From BQJU01 sp964015035 (lineage in GTDB: Bacteria > Bacteroidota > Bacteroidia > Chitinophagales > Saprospiraceae): 64,000 bases of DNA. The notes below the pieces were generated by a model, which saw nothing but the letters and a program-made list of their open reading frames with translations, did no database searches and had not been told where the DNA came from. A program made the translations under genes and the position numbers. The stretch's first letter is position 1, and each line of letters begins with the position of its first letter. The stretch spans positions 14,848 to 78,847 of the forward strand of contig CAXHCA010000011.1 of assembly GCA_964015035.1 (NCBI GenBank), written 5' to 3'. Positions 43,537 through 51,976 of the stretch are shown piece by piece.

Positions 43537-43907
43537 ACTTACCAGAACAAAAGAGGTGATTTGTGGTTGTATTCCCGATGGAATACCTGCCGGCGGGTTT
43601 GGGATCAAGTGCCCATAAAAAACCTAAGGCCGTAGAAAGACGTGCATTCGTAAACTATTTGGCAAAATGATAAGCGGTTTCATTTTTTTGGTTCTTTGAC
43701 AAATTCCGTGATTCAAAGTCAATCAAAAATATAAACCAACGCTTCTAAAGGCACTTTTGATTTAGATTTTAGCTTGACCACGAAATTTGTCAAAGAACGA
43801 TTTTTTTAGGATCTAAGTAGCTTAAAATAGTCGCATGGACCAAACTCTTCCGGCCTGGGATTTGTTGAAATAGGGTAAGATCACAAAGAATAGAGCGAAC
43901 CAAAAAA
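43537..43907. other. Intergenic region after fadB with a family II element
   Basis: 371 bases between fadB and dps. The only structure recognised is the family II palindrome at 43691-43798. No gene was supported. Confidence 0.5.
43691..43798. repeat. Family II palindromic element, long form (copy iii)
   Basis: GTTCTTTGACAAATTCCGTG (43691-43710) is inverted as TTTGTCAAAGAAC at 43786-43798, preceded by GACCACGAAA. The arms pair over about 30 bases with mismatches. The left arm is closely similar to that of the copy at 21154. Confidence 0.8.
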
Positions 43908-44420
43908 TTGAATATGATGAGTGATATCAAATTAACCCAAACAGGGGTTTCAGTAGATATTGGCATTGCTGAAAACAGTAGAAAATCGGTGGCAGATGCT
44001 TTAACGCAACTGCTTGCAGACGAACATGTGCTATACGTCAAAACCAGAAATTATCACTGGAATGTAACCGGAATGCAATTTCAGGCATTACACGAGTTGT
44101 TTGGACAACAATATGCCGACATTGCGGTAGCAGGAGATGATATAGCCGAACGAATTCGCAGCCTTGGGTTTTATAGCCCGGGATCCATGCAGGACTTTTT
44201 GAAAAACAGCCGCCTTACTGAGTCGGATCACGTCAATGGGGATGCCTCAAAAATGGTCAGTAATTTATTGCGAGACCACGAAGCCATTATCCAAATATTG
44301 CGACACGATCTCGATGAGGCTATGGAAGTGCATAAAGATGCCGGTACTAGTGATTTTATGACCGGCTTGATGGAAGCACACGAAAAAATGGCTTGGATGC
44401 TGAGAGCGCATTTGGGATAA
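43908..44420 (+). CDS. dps: Dps-type DNA-binding ferritin-like protein
   Basis: The 170-residue protein belongs to the Dps family, dodecamers that store iron, detoxify peroxide and coat DNA under stress. The inter-subunit ferroxidase ligands are in place: His in TRNYHWNVTGMQF, and Asp/Glu in AVAGDDIAERIRSLG. The final helix carries MEAHEKMAWMLRAHLG. Met3 or Met4 (43914, 43917) are alternative starts. A strong terminator follows the stop codon, so it is monocistronic. Confidence 0.94.
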   Translation: MNMMSDIKLTQTGVSVDIGIAENSRKSVADALTQLLADEHVLYVKTRNYHWNVTGMQFQALHELFGQQYADIAVAGDDIAERIRSLGFYSPGSMQDFLKNSRLTESDHVNGDASKMVSNLLRDHEAIIQILRHDLDEAMEVHKDAGTSDFMTGLMEAHEKMAWMLRAHLG

Positions 44421-44445
44421 CCGAAGTGCTCTAGAATGCCAAGGA

Positions 44446-44486
44446 AAAAAAACCGGTATCGGAAGTCAATCCGGTACCGGTTTTTA
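44446..44486 (+). terminator. Intrinsic terminator of dps
   Basis: AAAAACCGGTATCGGA pairs with TCCGGTACCGGTTTTT (one mismatch), giving a long hairpin ending in a T run at 44481-44485. It directly precedes a family I element. Confidence 0.85.
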
Positions 44487-44490
44487 ATTG

Positions 44491-44583
44491 AGTGCATGTT
44501 TGGTGGTAGTCCCTGAAGTATATTCGGGCAAGCTATTCAGGCTGCAATTTTCGCTGCTAAAGCACCACCTCCAAACATGCACT
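44491..44583 (-). repeat. Family I palindromic element, internally deleted form (copy c)
   Basis: Ends AGTGCATGTTTGGTGGT (44491-44507) and ACCTCCAAACATGCACT (44567-44583). Read on the minus strand it has the left 42 nt of the long form (GGTGCTTTAGCAGCGAAAAT) joined directly to its right end (CTGAATAGCTTGCCCGAATA TACTTCAGGGAC), i.e. the copy at 63834 minus about 80 internal bases. Confidence 0.88.
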
Positions 44584-44607
44584 GAGTTTTTGAGATTTTG
44601 GTTTTTT

Positions 44608-45339
44608 TTAAAATCTCGATCCCAAATAATGTGGCAACATCGCTCGCCAAGTGGGCCAATCGTGATCCATGTCGTACCCCCAAATGTCCAGCTCATGGTC
44701 AATGCCTTTATTGTTGAGGATACCCGATAATCGGCGAGAAGCATCGGGATTTTCCCAAGGGCCCGAACCTGAGAGAATGTGGATGTGATTACTGCGCCGT
44801 ATCTGTTCGAGTAAGTGGTCATCATTGAGGTTGGGCAGGTATTGTTCCGGGGAGTTGAAATACACATCCTGATCGTGATAGCCTTTGGTGTATGTACTTA
44901 AATTGTAGTCGCCACTCATGGCAATCACCCCATTAATCAGATCAGGACGGCGGAAGAAAAGGTTGGCTGCGTGTAAGGCCCCTAGTGAAGCGCCGCAGGA
45001 GATGATTGCAGTTTCTTGGCTAGTATGAGTCTTTATAAATGGAATCACCTCTTGAAAAACATACTCGTTGAACTGTTGGTGGCGAATAGATTTATCACGA
45101 GGGTGCATTTGTTGATTCAACCAACTCTCCGAATTGATACTATTGATGGAAAATACCTTAACTTTACCTGCATTGATGGGTTCCTTGATGGCATTGATCA
45201 ACTGAAATCGCTCATATTCGAGGTAATCCGCAGCCGCAGTTGGGATCAATAGAAGGGCAAATCCATAGTGGCCGTATACGGCAATCTCCATATTTTTGTT
45301 GAGGCGAGGACTGTGCCACGCATGAATTTCTCTTTTCAT
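44608..45339 (-). CDS. Putative esterase (esterase D / enterochelin-esterase-like)
   Basis: The 243-residue alpha/beta hydrolase (ATG at 45339, MKREIHAWHSPRLNKNMEIA; the frame is open further upstream but there it is only the antisense of xdhC). The nucleophile elbow is degenerate: AIISCGASLGALHAANLFFR has G-A-S-L-G, consistent with G-x-S-x-G. Other features are YGHYGFALLLIPTAAADYLE, a late Asp in HILSGSGPWENPDASR, and MDHDWPTWRAMLPHYL with the His. Such proteins are often annotated as putative esterases of the EstA/FrsA type. It is divergent from xdhC with 70 bp between starts. Confidence 0.85.
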   Translation of the reverse strand: MKREIHAWHSPRLNKNMEIAVYGHYGFALLLIPTAAADYLEYERFQLINAIKEPINAGKVKVFSINSINSESWLNQQMHPRDKSIRHQQFNEYVFQEVIPFIKTHTSQETAIISCGASLGALHAANLFFRRPDLINGVIAMSGDYNLSTYTKGYHDQDVYFNSPEQYLPNLNDDHLLEQIRRSNHIHILSGSGPWENPDASRRLSGILNNKGIDHELDIWGYDMDHDWPTWRAMLPHYLGSRF

Positions 45340-45409
45340 TTTTTGCAATTGATTCCGTGAAAGATGGTTGAAATTTTCGGAAAAATACAGTTTTTTACAC
45401 AAATCCCTG

Positions 45410-46447
45410 ATGATGCAAGCTATTTTCGATACCCTACAAAGATGGACCAATTCAAAACGACCTTTTGCTACCGCCACGGTGATTAAAACCTGGGGTTCTT
45501 CTCCACGGCCGGTGGGCTCCACCTTATTGATCAACGAAGAAATGGAAATGGCGGGTAGTGTCAGTGGCGGTTGTGTGGAGGGCGCTGTGGTCAAAGCGGC
45601 ACTAGATATTTTGAAAAAGGGCATGCCCCAAATTTTGAAATTTGGCGTTAGCGATGAAGAAGCCTGGTCGGTAGGACTCAGTTGTGGTGGTGCTATTGAG
45701 GTATTTGTGGAGCCCTTTATGGCTTTCGCCAATGATTCCGTCGAACGGGAAATTTGGGCATCTTTAGAAAAAGCACTGACCGAAAACGAAGCCTGTGTTT
45801 TGGTCAGCCAAATGAATGCGGGCAGTTCCAAACACCTATTGGTGTATCCTGATGGTACCACAATCGGCAGCATGTCGGAAAAGGTCAAAGCGGCGGCTTT
45901 GGATGCATACAATAAAAGAAAAAACCTTCGCTTGGATCTGGACGAAGAGGCCTATTTTATTCAGGTCTTTCCACGTAAGAGCCAGTTGTTGATTATCGGA
46001 GCGGCCCACATTACCGCTGACCTGGTCAAGTTGGGCAATTGGTACGATTTTGAAACCATAGTCATTGATCCACGTGGTATATTTGCGAATAAAACAGAAT
46101 TTACGGACCCTCCCCATCAATTGTTGGTCAATTGGCCAGCGGAAGTGTTGCCTCAATTTACACTTGATGCTTATACTTATGCTGTTTTGTTGAGCCATGA
46201 TCCCAAAATTGATGATCAAGCCTTACATTTGTTGTTGCCATCAGAAGTGGCCTATATTGGGGCGCTAGGTAGTCGAAAGACACATGCAAAACGGGTGAAA
46301 CGGCTTGCCGAAGCGGGCTATACTGAGGAAGCAATTGGCCGTATTCATGGTCCGGTTGGCGTCAACATCAATGCGCAACGCCCCAAAGAAATTGCGCTGA
46401 GTATTATGGGAGAAATAATTAAGGTGCAACACGAATTTTCTAGATGA
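45410..46447 (+). CDS. xdhC: XdhC/CoxI-family molybdenum-enzyme maturation protein
   Basis: The 345-residue protein (ATG at 45410) has an N-terminal XdhC/CoxI domain (ATVIKTWGSSPRPVGSTLLI, SVSGGCVEGAVVKAALDIL, GLSCGGAIEVFVEP) and a C-terminal Rossmann domain (SQLLIIGAAHITADLVKLGN, LSHDPKIDDQALHLLL, YIGALGSRKTHAKRVKRL, RIHGPVGVNINAQRPKEIAL). XdhC inserts the sulfurated molybdenum cofactor into xanthine-dehydrogenase-type enzymes. No molybdoenzyme gene is next to it in the window. Confidence 0.92.
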   Translation: MMQAIFDTLQRWTNSKRPFATATVIKTWGSSPRPVGSTLLINEEMEMAGSVSGGCVEGAVVKAALDILKKGMPQILKFGVSDEEAWSVGLSCGGAIEVFVEPFMAFANDSVEREIWASLEKALTENEACVLVSQMNAGSSKHLLVYPDGTTIGSMSEKVKAAALDAYNKRKNLRLDLDEEAYFIQVFPRKSQLLIIGAAHITADLVKLGNWYDFETIVIDPRGIFANKTEFTDPPHQLLVNWPAEVLPQFTLDAYTYAVLLSHDPKIDDQALHLLLPSEVAYIGALGSRKTHAKRVKRLAEAGYTEEAIGRIHGPVGVNINAQRPKEIALSIMGEIIKVQHEFSR

Positions 46448-46620
46448 AAACAAGTGACGAAAGCATGGTGCCTGCGTATTAATAAGGACATTATGTATGG
46501 GTAGGGAATGCTGCCAACGGCATAACGGGGGCGGAACATCGAATAGGTCTTTGGCGTTCCATTACAAAGTATAAATCTGGTTCAAAACTATATTATTAAA
46601 CATCGATTAAAATTTCTATT

Positions 46621-47523
46621 ATGAACACAACCGTAAAGTTGCTTATTCTTCTTTTCTTCGGCATGTCTTTCTCTTCTTGCGTCAGCAAGAAGGTTTACGA
46701 AAGCCTGCAAATGGAGCTGGAAGTGGCCAACAAAGATCTTGGGAAATGTGGAGAAAGTTTGAATGACTATATGAATCGACTTTCTGCCTGTGACCGTGAA
46801 AAAGCCACCCTAAGTACGACCTTGAAATTACGCGAAGAACAAATTGCCGATTTGCGCACACAGATTGACGATATCAAGAAGCAACGCGATAAGCAGGTAG
46901 AGCAAGTTGGCGACCTGACGGTGTTGTCTCAATCCGCCAATAACAACATTAAGGAAACCTTGTCTCAGTTGGAGAACAAAGACAAATACATCCGTTTTTT
47001 ACAAGCTGCAAAGACTAAAGCGGATTCTATCAATTTGGCGCTTGCCATCAACCTAAAAGGGGTGTTAGCGAAAGGAATTGAAGATGATGATGTGGAAGTA
47101 AAAGTAGACAAAACGGTCGTTTTTATTAACCTTTCCGACAAAATGCTTTACGAGAGCGGTAGTGCTAAAATAACTCCCCGTGCCAATGAAGTGCTCGGTA
47201 AGATTGCGAAAATCATTGAATCCAGACCTGAGTTGGAAGTGATGGTGGAGGGGTATACCGATAATGTGCCGATCAAAAACAGCTGTATTGAAGACAACTG
47301 GGACTTGAGTGTAAAACGGTCTACTTCAGTAGTACGGGCACTGCAAAAGAACTTTAATGTTGACCCCAATCGGTTGATTGCGGCAGGTCGTGGTGAATAC
47401 AATACCCTAGCGAGCAATGATACTGCCGAGGGGCGCTCCATGAACCGTCGTACCCGAATCATCATTATGCCAAAACTCAATCAGTTCTACGATTTGTTGA
47501 ATCCGGAAGAGGTGCCGGATTAA
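46621..47523 (+). CDS. OmpA-family peptidoglycan-binding lipoprotein
   Basis: The 300-residue lipoprotein has signal ending SFSSC (Cys20), a coiled coil at about 25-130 (LEVANKDLGKCGESLNDYMN, LREEQIADLRTQIDDIKKQR), and a C-terminal OmpA domain at about 170-290 (LYESGSAKITPRANEVLGKI, VEGYTDNVPI, NWDLSVKRSTSVVRALQ, AAGRGEYNTLASNDTAEGRS MNRRT) that binds peptidoglycan. It anchors the outer membrane to the cell wall. A strong terminator follows. Confidence 0.93.
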   Translation: MNTTVKLLILLFFGMSFSSCVSKKVYESLQMELEVANKDLGKCGESLNDYMNRLSACDREKATLSTTLKLREEQIADLRTQIDDIKKQRDKQVEQVGDLTVLSQSANNNIKETLSQLENKDKYIRFLQAAKTKADSINLALAINLKGVLAKGIEDDDVEVKVDKTVVFINLSDKMLYESGSAKITPRANEVLGKIAKIIESRPELEVMVEGYTDNVPIKNSCIEDNWDLSVKRSTSVVRALQKNFNVDPNRLIAAGRGEYNTLASNDTAEGRSMNRRTRIIIMPKLNQFYDLLNPEEVPD

Positions 47524-47549
47524 GCGATGGAAGAAAGAAAGAATATGGA

Positions 47550-47587
47550 GGAGGCTGTTTCAAGGTTTGAGGCAGCCTCCTTTTTTG
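47550..47587 (+). terminator. Intrinsic terminator after the OmpA lipoprotein gene
   Basis: GGAGGCTG (47550-47557) pairs with CAGCCTCC (47573-47580), followed by seven-base TTTTTTG. Located 27 bp after the stop codon. Confidence 0.85.
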
Positions 47588-47729
47588 TTCACATTCTTGG
47601 TAGGGGTATCCCAATTAATTGTGGTTTCGTTTGCCCGCGCGCTTGGCCCCAGTCGCTTTATCTGATCTCCGGTATGTTGGGTGAACCGGAACATTGTTTT
47701 GCTTGTATTTATTAAAACACCATTTCAAT

Positions 47730-48584
47730 ATGAAAATCGCAGTAACTGCCGCCAGCGGCCGATTGGGGGGCGCCATCATTCAGTATTTAGTTGACAGTAT
47801 TGGTCCGGAACAGATTGTCGGACTGGCCCGGACTCCCGAAAAGGCACAACACCTGGGGGTAGAGATCAGGAAAGGCGATTACAATCGGCGAGAAGATTTT
47901 GAGGAAGGCCTGAAAGATGTAGAAACGGTACTGATTGTATCGAGTATGGCTGAGCCGGAGCAACGCATTCAACAGCACCGCAACGTTATCGAAGCGGCCA
48001 AAGCAAATGGAGTGCGGAAGATCGTCTACACCAGTATCATTGGTGAACCCGGCCAAACCGCCTTTAGTCCGGTGATCAAAAGCAACCGCCAAACCGAGGA
48101 AGATGTCAAAGCCTCGGGCCTGGAATGGGCCATTGGCCGCAATGGGCTTTACATTGAACCTGATCTGGAATACATTGATGAATATGTCGAAGAAGGCGCT
48201 ATCCGCAATTGTGCCGGTGAGGGCTTGTGTGCCTATACCAGCCGCACGGAACTGGCCTGCGCTTACGCCCAAATGGTGCTGGGGAATGAACACCACGGGC
48301 AGACCTATAACCTGGTGGGAGAGCCCATTTCTCAGCAGCAACTGGCAGAATATATCAACGAGGTTTATGGCACCCAACTGACCTATGAGCCCATCGGTGT
48401 AGACGAATTTATTCATGACCGCCAACATGCACTCGGCGCCTTTTTGGGGACCATTATCGGAGGTATTTACGAAGGTATCCGCAATGGGGTGTTTAATCCG
48501 CCTTCCGGTTTTGAGCAGGCGGCAGGGCGGCCCCACCTGTCAGCACTGGAGCTGATTCGAACTTTTAAGCAAGAGGCATCTTGA
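47730..48584 (+). CDS. NmrA/QorB-like NAD(P)-binding oxidoreductase
   Basis: The 284-residue atypical SDR (ATG at 47730) has MKIAVTAASGRLGGAIIQYL (Rossmann motif), TVLIVSSMAEPEQRIQQHRN, IVYTSIIGEPGQTAFSPVIK and ARNGLYIE-like AIGRNGLYIEPDLEYIDEYV. It matches the NmrA family and especially QorB-type quinone oxidoreductases, which use NADPH to reduce quinones. The active Tyr-Lys pair of classical SDRs is absent, as in that family. Confidence 0.88.
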   Translation: MKIAVTAASGRLGGAIIQYLVDSIGPEQIVGLARTPEKAQHLGVEIRKGDYNRREDFEEGLKDVETVLIVSSMAEPEQRIQQHRNVIEAAKANGVRKIVYTSIIGEPGQTAFSPVIKSNRQTEEDVKASGLEWAIGRNGLYIEPDLEYIDEYVEEGAIRNCAGEGLCAYTSRTELACAYAQMVLGNEHHGQTYNLVGEPISQQQLAEYINEVYGTQLTYEPIGVDEFIHDRQHALGAFLGTIIGGIYEGIRNGVFNPPSGFEQAAGRPHLSALELIRTFKQEAS

Positions 48585-48599
48585 AAAAAAGAAGGGGCC

Positions 48600-48616
48600 A
48601 GCTCCAAACAAGCACT
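48600..48616. repeat. Solo end of a family I element
   Basis: AGCTCCAAACAAGCACT matches the right terminus of family I (compare 50593-50609) but no matching left end is present. It lies between two convergent genes; flanking GGGG/CCCC could form a small stem. Confidence 0.5.
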
Positions 48617-48628
48617 TACCCCTAAAGC

Positions 48629-49360
48629 TTATAAAACGGCTTTCAGCTGATCATAAAGCGCCGTCGAATCAATTGCACTTGCCACCTTTTGTAACGTTTG
48701 CGGACCAGCCAGTGAAGGGTCACCACTTTGAATCGGTGGATTGGGCGCGTACTGCATGATCAACTGCACCTGTTTGGCCACCTCTGGGCCTTTCAGAATT
48801 TCCGCAATAGCAAAAGCCTCATCAATACCCGAGGAAATACCACCACCCGTGATGCGATTGCGGTCGATCACGTAGCGGGGAAAACCCGGTGCAATCATCA
48901 CTTCCGGAAACAAAGAAAGGAGGTTTTTATAAGCCCAGTGCGTAGTACATTCGTATCCATCCAGCAATCCTGCATGAGCCAAGAGTAAAGACCCAACACA
49001 AACGGCAGTGATCAATTCCGCAGTTTCGGCTTTCCTTTTCAGAAAATCATAAAATGGATCATTGGCGTTGAGGAGTACCTCGTTAAAGTTTTGCTGGTTG
49101 CCGCCCGGCACAAAAATGGTATTTAAAACCAGATCTTTTGCGGAAGCGTAATCTTCGGTGACTTTCCAGTGCAACCCTTCGTAGGAAGTCACTAACTTGT
49201 CTTTGTCCGGACCAATGAGATGAACTTTGATGCCGGTTAAATTGCCCAGAATATAAAAGACCTGCTGTGGGCCTGCTACATCCAGCGAATCAAATCCATC
49301 ATAAAGAATGATGCCAATAGCATAGTTGGAATCAGCGGGGTTAGTTGATGCTTGAATCAT
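48629..49360 (-). CDS. DJ-1/PfpI-family protein (isonitrile-hydratase/GlxA-like)
   Basis: The 243-residue protein has the DJ-1/PfpI fold: IGIILYDGFDSLDVAGPQQV, TIFVPGGNQQNF, the nucleophile elbow Cys in LITAVCVGSLLLAHAGLLDG, CTTHWAYKNLL and RNRITGGGISSGIDEAFAIA. This pattern is shared with isonitrile hydratase (InhA) and the sensor domain of GlxA regulators; there is no HTH here, so it is a stand-alone enzyme-like protein. The substrate is unknown. Confidence 0.9.
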   Translation of the reverse strand: MIQASTNPADSNYAIGIILYDGFDSLDVAGPQQVFYILGNLTGIKVHLIGPDKDKLVTSYEGLHWKVTEDYASAKDLVLNTIFVPGGNQQNFNEVLLNANDPFYDFLKRKAETAELITAVCVGSLLLAHAGLLDGYECTTHWAYKNLLSLFPEVMIAPGFPRYVIDRNRITGGGISSGIDEAFAIAEILKGPEVAKQVQLIMQYAPNPPIQSGDPSLAGPQTLQKVASAIDSTALYDQLKAVL

Positions 49361-49462
49361 TTTTTAAGGTTTTAGGTGATGATCAAGATACGGATAAAAT
49401 ATTGGAACACAGGCTTTCCTTTTTTGTGAGTAAGATCACAAAGTGAACCAATTCTCAATTTG

Positions 49463-49470
49463 TATCTTTG
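49463..49470 (+). promoter_or_regulatory. Candidate -7 promoter element (TATCTTTG)
   Basis: Exact TAnnTTTG match ending 24 nt before the ATG at 49495. Since it overlaps an upstream in-frame GTG/TTG (49468), it argues for the ATG at 49495. Confidence 0.4.
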
Positions 49471-49494
49471 GTAGCGAATGTAAAGTTGAATAAT

Positions 49495-50541
49495 ATGAGT
49501 TACTGGGGCCTTTTTTTAGAAAGCTACCGCAATTACGCCAATTATTTGTGGCAGGAGATTACCCATCCGGGGTGGCACAACTACTTTTACTGGTTGTTGC
49601 TGGTCTCGGCTTTTTTTTCCCTATTGGAATTAATCTCTCCTTGGCGGGAAAACCAACCTAAGTTTCGCAAAGACTTTTGGCTGGATTTCTTTTATATGTT
49701 TTTCAATTTTTTCCTCTTTTCCCTGATTATCTACAACGCTGCTTCCGATGTAGTGGTGAATTTTTTCAATAATGCAATCAAAGGGTTAACGGGGTTTAAT
49801 TTACAAGCTTCCAATCCACTGCAATCGGCACCGTTTTGGGTCGTTTTGTTGGTGGGCTTTTTTGTGAGGGACTTCATACAATGGTGGGTTCATCGGTTAT
49901 TACACCGGGTGCCGGCCTTATGGGAGTTTCACAAAGTGCATCACTCGGTAGAACAAATGGGTTTTGCTGCTCACTTAAGGTTTCATTGGATGGAAAACGT
50001 AGTTTATCGGTCTATTGAATATATTCCCTTGGCACTCTTGGGTATTGGATTGTATGACTTTTTTATCATCCACATCTTTGCATTAGCGGTGGGCCATTAC
50101 AATCACTCCAATATCAGTGTGCCGGGCTATATAACTGGTGGGGTAGTGGGGGCCTTGATTGGAATTGTGATAGCTACCAGTGGATTTGATGTGCTTTTGT
50201 TGAAAAATCCGAGTTTGCTTGCTCAGGTGGGGGTTGTGGCGGCCAGTGCGGCTGGAGGTAGTTTGTTGCTCGGCCCGGTGATGAAATATTTATTCAATAG
50301 TCCGGAAATGCACATTTGGCATCACGCCTATGATTTGCCGAAAGGCTATCGATATGGTGTCAATTTTGGTTTGACGCTGGCCATTTGGGATTATCTTTTC
50401 GGAACGGCCAGTATTCCGCATGATGGCCGTGATATTCGGTTGGGCTTTCCGGGAATGGAACAATTTCCGAAGAATTTTATTGGACAGAATACGTATGGAT
50501 TTAAGGCACCTCCAACCGATGAGGTGAATACATCCAATTAG
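49495..50541 (+). CDS. Sterol desaturase / fatty acid hydroxylase family protein
   Basis: The 348-residue membrane protein has several helices and the histidine boxes of the diiron family: WWVHRLLHR, WEFHKVHHSVE, HYNHSN and MHIWHHAYDLPKGYRYGVNF. These coordinate a di-iron centre that hydroxylates or desaturates lipid substrates, such as fatty acids, carotenoids or sterol-like molecules. Start at 49495 (MSYWGLFLESY). A family I element begins within its stop codon. Confidence 0.92.
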   Translation: MSYWGLFLESYRNYANYLWQEITHPGWHNYFYWLLLVSAFFSLLELISPWRENQPKFRKDFWLDFFYMFFNFFLFSLIIYNAASDVVVNFFNNAIKGLTGFNLQASNPLQSAPFWVVLLVGFFVRDFIQWWVHRLLHRVPALWEFHKVHHSVEQMGFAAHLRFHWMENVVYRSIEYIPLALLGIGLYDFFIIHIFALAVGHYNHSNISVPGYITGGVVGALIGIVIATSGFDVLLLKNPSLLAQVGVVAASAAGGSLLLGPVMKYLFNSPEMHIWHHAYDLPKGYRYGVNFGLTLAIWDYLFGTASIPHDGRDIRLGFPGMEQFPKNFIGQNTYGFKAPPTDEVNTSN

Positions 50542-50609
50542 GGCATGTTTGGAGGTATTCATTCAGGCTGTAATTTTCGCTTCTAAAGCACCACCTCCAA
50601 ACAAGCACT
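50540..50609 (-). repeat. Family I palindromic element, short form (copy d)
   Basis: Ends AGGGCATGTTTGGAGGT (50540-50556) and ACCTCCAAACAAGCACT (50593-50609). On the minus strand: GGTGCTTTAGAAGCGAAAAT then CTGAATGAATACC. The first two bases are the end of the TAG stop of the desaturase gene. AATTA occurs on both sides (50537-50541, 50611-50615), possibly a 5-bp target duplication. Confidence 0.85.
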
Positions 50610-50639
50610 TAATTATATTCCGGATAGAGGGAATTGCTC

Positions 50640-50682
50640 AGAGCATGTCTGGAGATCAAACTTTGGGCTGCAAATATGCTCT
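50640..50682. repeat. Family I element, minimal subtype Ib (copy e)
   Basis: AGAGCATGTCTGGAGATCAA ACTTTGGGC followed by GCAAATATGCTCT: left half of subtype Ib joined to a 13-nt right end. Its last base is the first of the (minus-strand) stop codon of the GNAT gene. Confidence 0.7.
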
Positions 50683-51248
50683 CACTTTCGCCAATCCCAA
50701 ATGACGATTTCCCAATCATCTACGCCTGGGTCTACATAAGCGTGCAGCAATTCAAAGCCCACCCGCCGATGTGCGGCCAGGGAACGAGGGTTGTGGGTGG
50801 AAATTTGGGTCACCACAAAATCATATTTTTCTGAAAATTGCTGGCGGTGAAATTGATACATGCCGTCAAAGACCCCTTGTCCGCGAAAAGCTTTGGCAAT
50901 ACAAACTTGTCCCATCACATAGTACTGGTAATGGGGCATGGAATGTCCCTGGTAGTTCAGCTCGGCCAATCTTTCAAACATGGGAATCAATACCGGTATA
51001 CGATCCTGAAAGGCTTGCACCATGACCAAGGCATAGCCGATGACCTGGTTGTCAGCAACCGCAATGACTTGTGGCGCTACACTGTTCATTTCGCGAAGCA
51101 ATTCCAGGCTGTGTTTTACCGTAACGTAGCCCTGAGATTGGGATTCTTCCTGGCTGATATTAGTGGGTAAATTTAATGCCTGCAAGTCCAGTATTTGCTG
51201 CAATTCCCAATCAGCTGTCGGATGCCGGTATTGAATCTTTGACGACAT
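50682..51248 (-). CDS. GNAT-family N-acetyltransferase
   Basis: The 188-residue GNAT protein has the acetyl-CoA loop VCIAKAFRGQGVFDGMYQFH, preceded by a beta-strand with YYVMGQ, and ISTHNPRSLAAHRRVGFELL in the C-terminal part. The core EIVIWDW end is common in small-molecule acetyltransferases of Bacteroidota. The substrate is unknown. It is 11 bp downstream of the gluconate dehydrogenase subunit 3-like gene, probably in the same transcript. Confidence 0.88.
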   Translation of the reverse strand: MSSKIQYRHPTADWELQQILDLQALNLPTNISQEESQSQGYVTVKHSLELLREMNSVAPQVIAVADNQVIGYALVMVQAFQDRIPVLIPMFERLAELNYQGHSMPHYQYYVMGQVCIAKAFRGQGVFDGMYQFHRQQFSEKYDFVVTQISTHNPRSLAAHRRVGFELLHAYVDPGVDDWEIVIWDWRK

Positions 51249-51259
51249 ATCGTTTGGAT

Positions 51260-51976
51260 TTAGCTAATCAAATTGCCATCATCATCCCATTGTGCGACCT
51301 CATTGCGGGTTTCCTGATCGATGCACTTGGCCAGCCATTCATCTTCATAAGCCAGGCCGTGTTTTTGCAATACCTCCTCCGGTACCCCATCCCAAACATT
51401 GGGGCGGTTGCCGTCATAACCCAAGGCCTTAATGCCCATTTTGGTGGTATAATACCCCGTCAAGGTCAAATCCCGCATCAGCGAAAAGAAAATGACCCCA
51501 CTTTCCTGTTGTTTCAATGGAATTTCAGGATCGTGGAAGGCAATTTCATCCAGAATAGCGGTTTGCTGCTCCGGAGTGCAGGCTTTAAACTCTTGATTGT
51601 AAGCTTTATACGCCCGGTGATTTAGATCCATCAAACCACCTCGTAAAGGTACTTGCAATTCGGGAATGTCCTTTGACATGAACTCGATAAAATCCGGCAC
51701 TCCGGCATCGGAAGCACTGCCGAGTTCGCCCTCTGCGGGGAGAATCAAATCGCATAAAACGGCCAGAGAGGCGAGTTCGTCTTCGGTGAAAAAGGTTTCC
51801 CGCATGATTTTTTCATCCCGCTCTTTTTCCTTTTCGGTCCGACCATAACCCGTGGCTGCGGGCGTGGCATTGGCCGTGTCAGTGGTGGCTTGGTCTTCTA
51901 GAGCGCAGCTATTGAGAAGCGCCGTGCCAGCCAATGATCCTAAAATGATTGATCTTAAACTATCTCTGCGATCCAT
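51260..51976 (-). CDS. Gluconate 2-dehydrogenase subunit 3-family lipoprotein
   Basis: The 238-residue protein has a twin-arginine signal (MDRRDSLRSIILGSLAGTAL) merged with a lipobox LLNSC (Cys24), so it is exported folded by Tat and lipidated. The mature part (FFTEDELASLAVLCDLILPA, GVPDFIEFMS, GGLMDLNHRAYKAYNQEF, IFFSLMRDLTLTGYYTTKMG) is the gluconate 2-dehydrogenase subunit 3 family, the small partner of membrane-bound GMC dehydrogenases. It overlaps the stop of the GMC gene by one base, so a two-subunit complex is likely. Confidence 0.92.
   Translation of the reverse strand: MDRRDSLRSIILGSLAGTALLNSCALEDQATTDTANATPAATGYGRTEKEKERDEKIMRETFFTEDELASLAVLCDLILPAEGELGSASDAGVPDFIEFMSKDIPELQVPLRGGLMDLNHRAYKAYNQEFKACTPEQQTAILDEIAFHDPEIPLKQQESGVIFFSLMRDLTLTGYYTTKMGIKALGYDGNRPNVWDGVPEEVLQKHGLAYEDEWLAKCIDQETRNEVAQWDDDGNLIS

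Noticed and set aside
45340..45912. N-terminal extension of the esterase gene to 45912
   Set aside because: The extra residues are purely antisense to xdhC and lack any domain; ATG at 45339 gives the normal esterase start.
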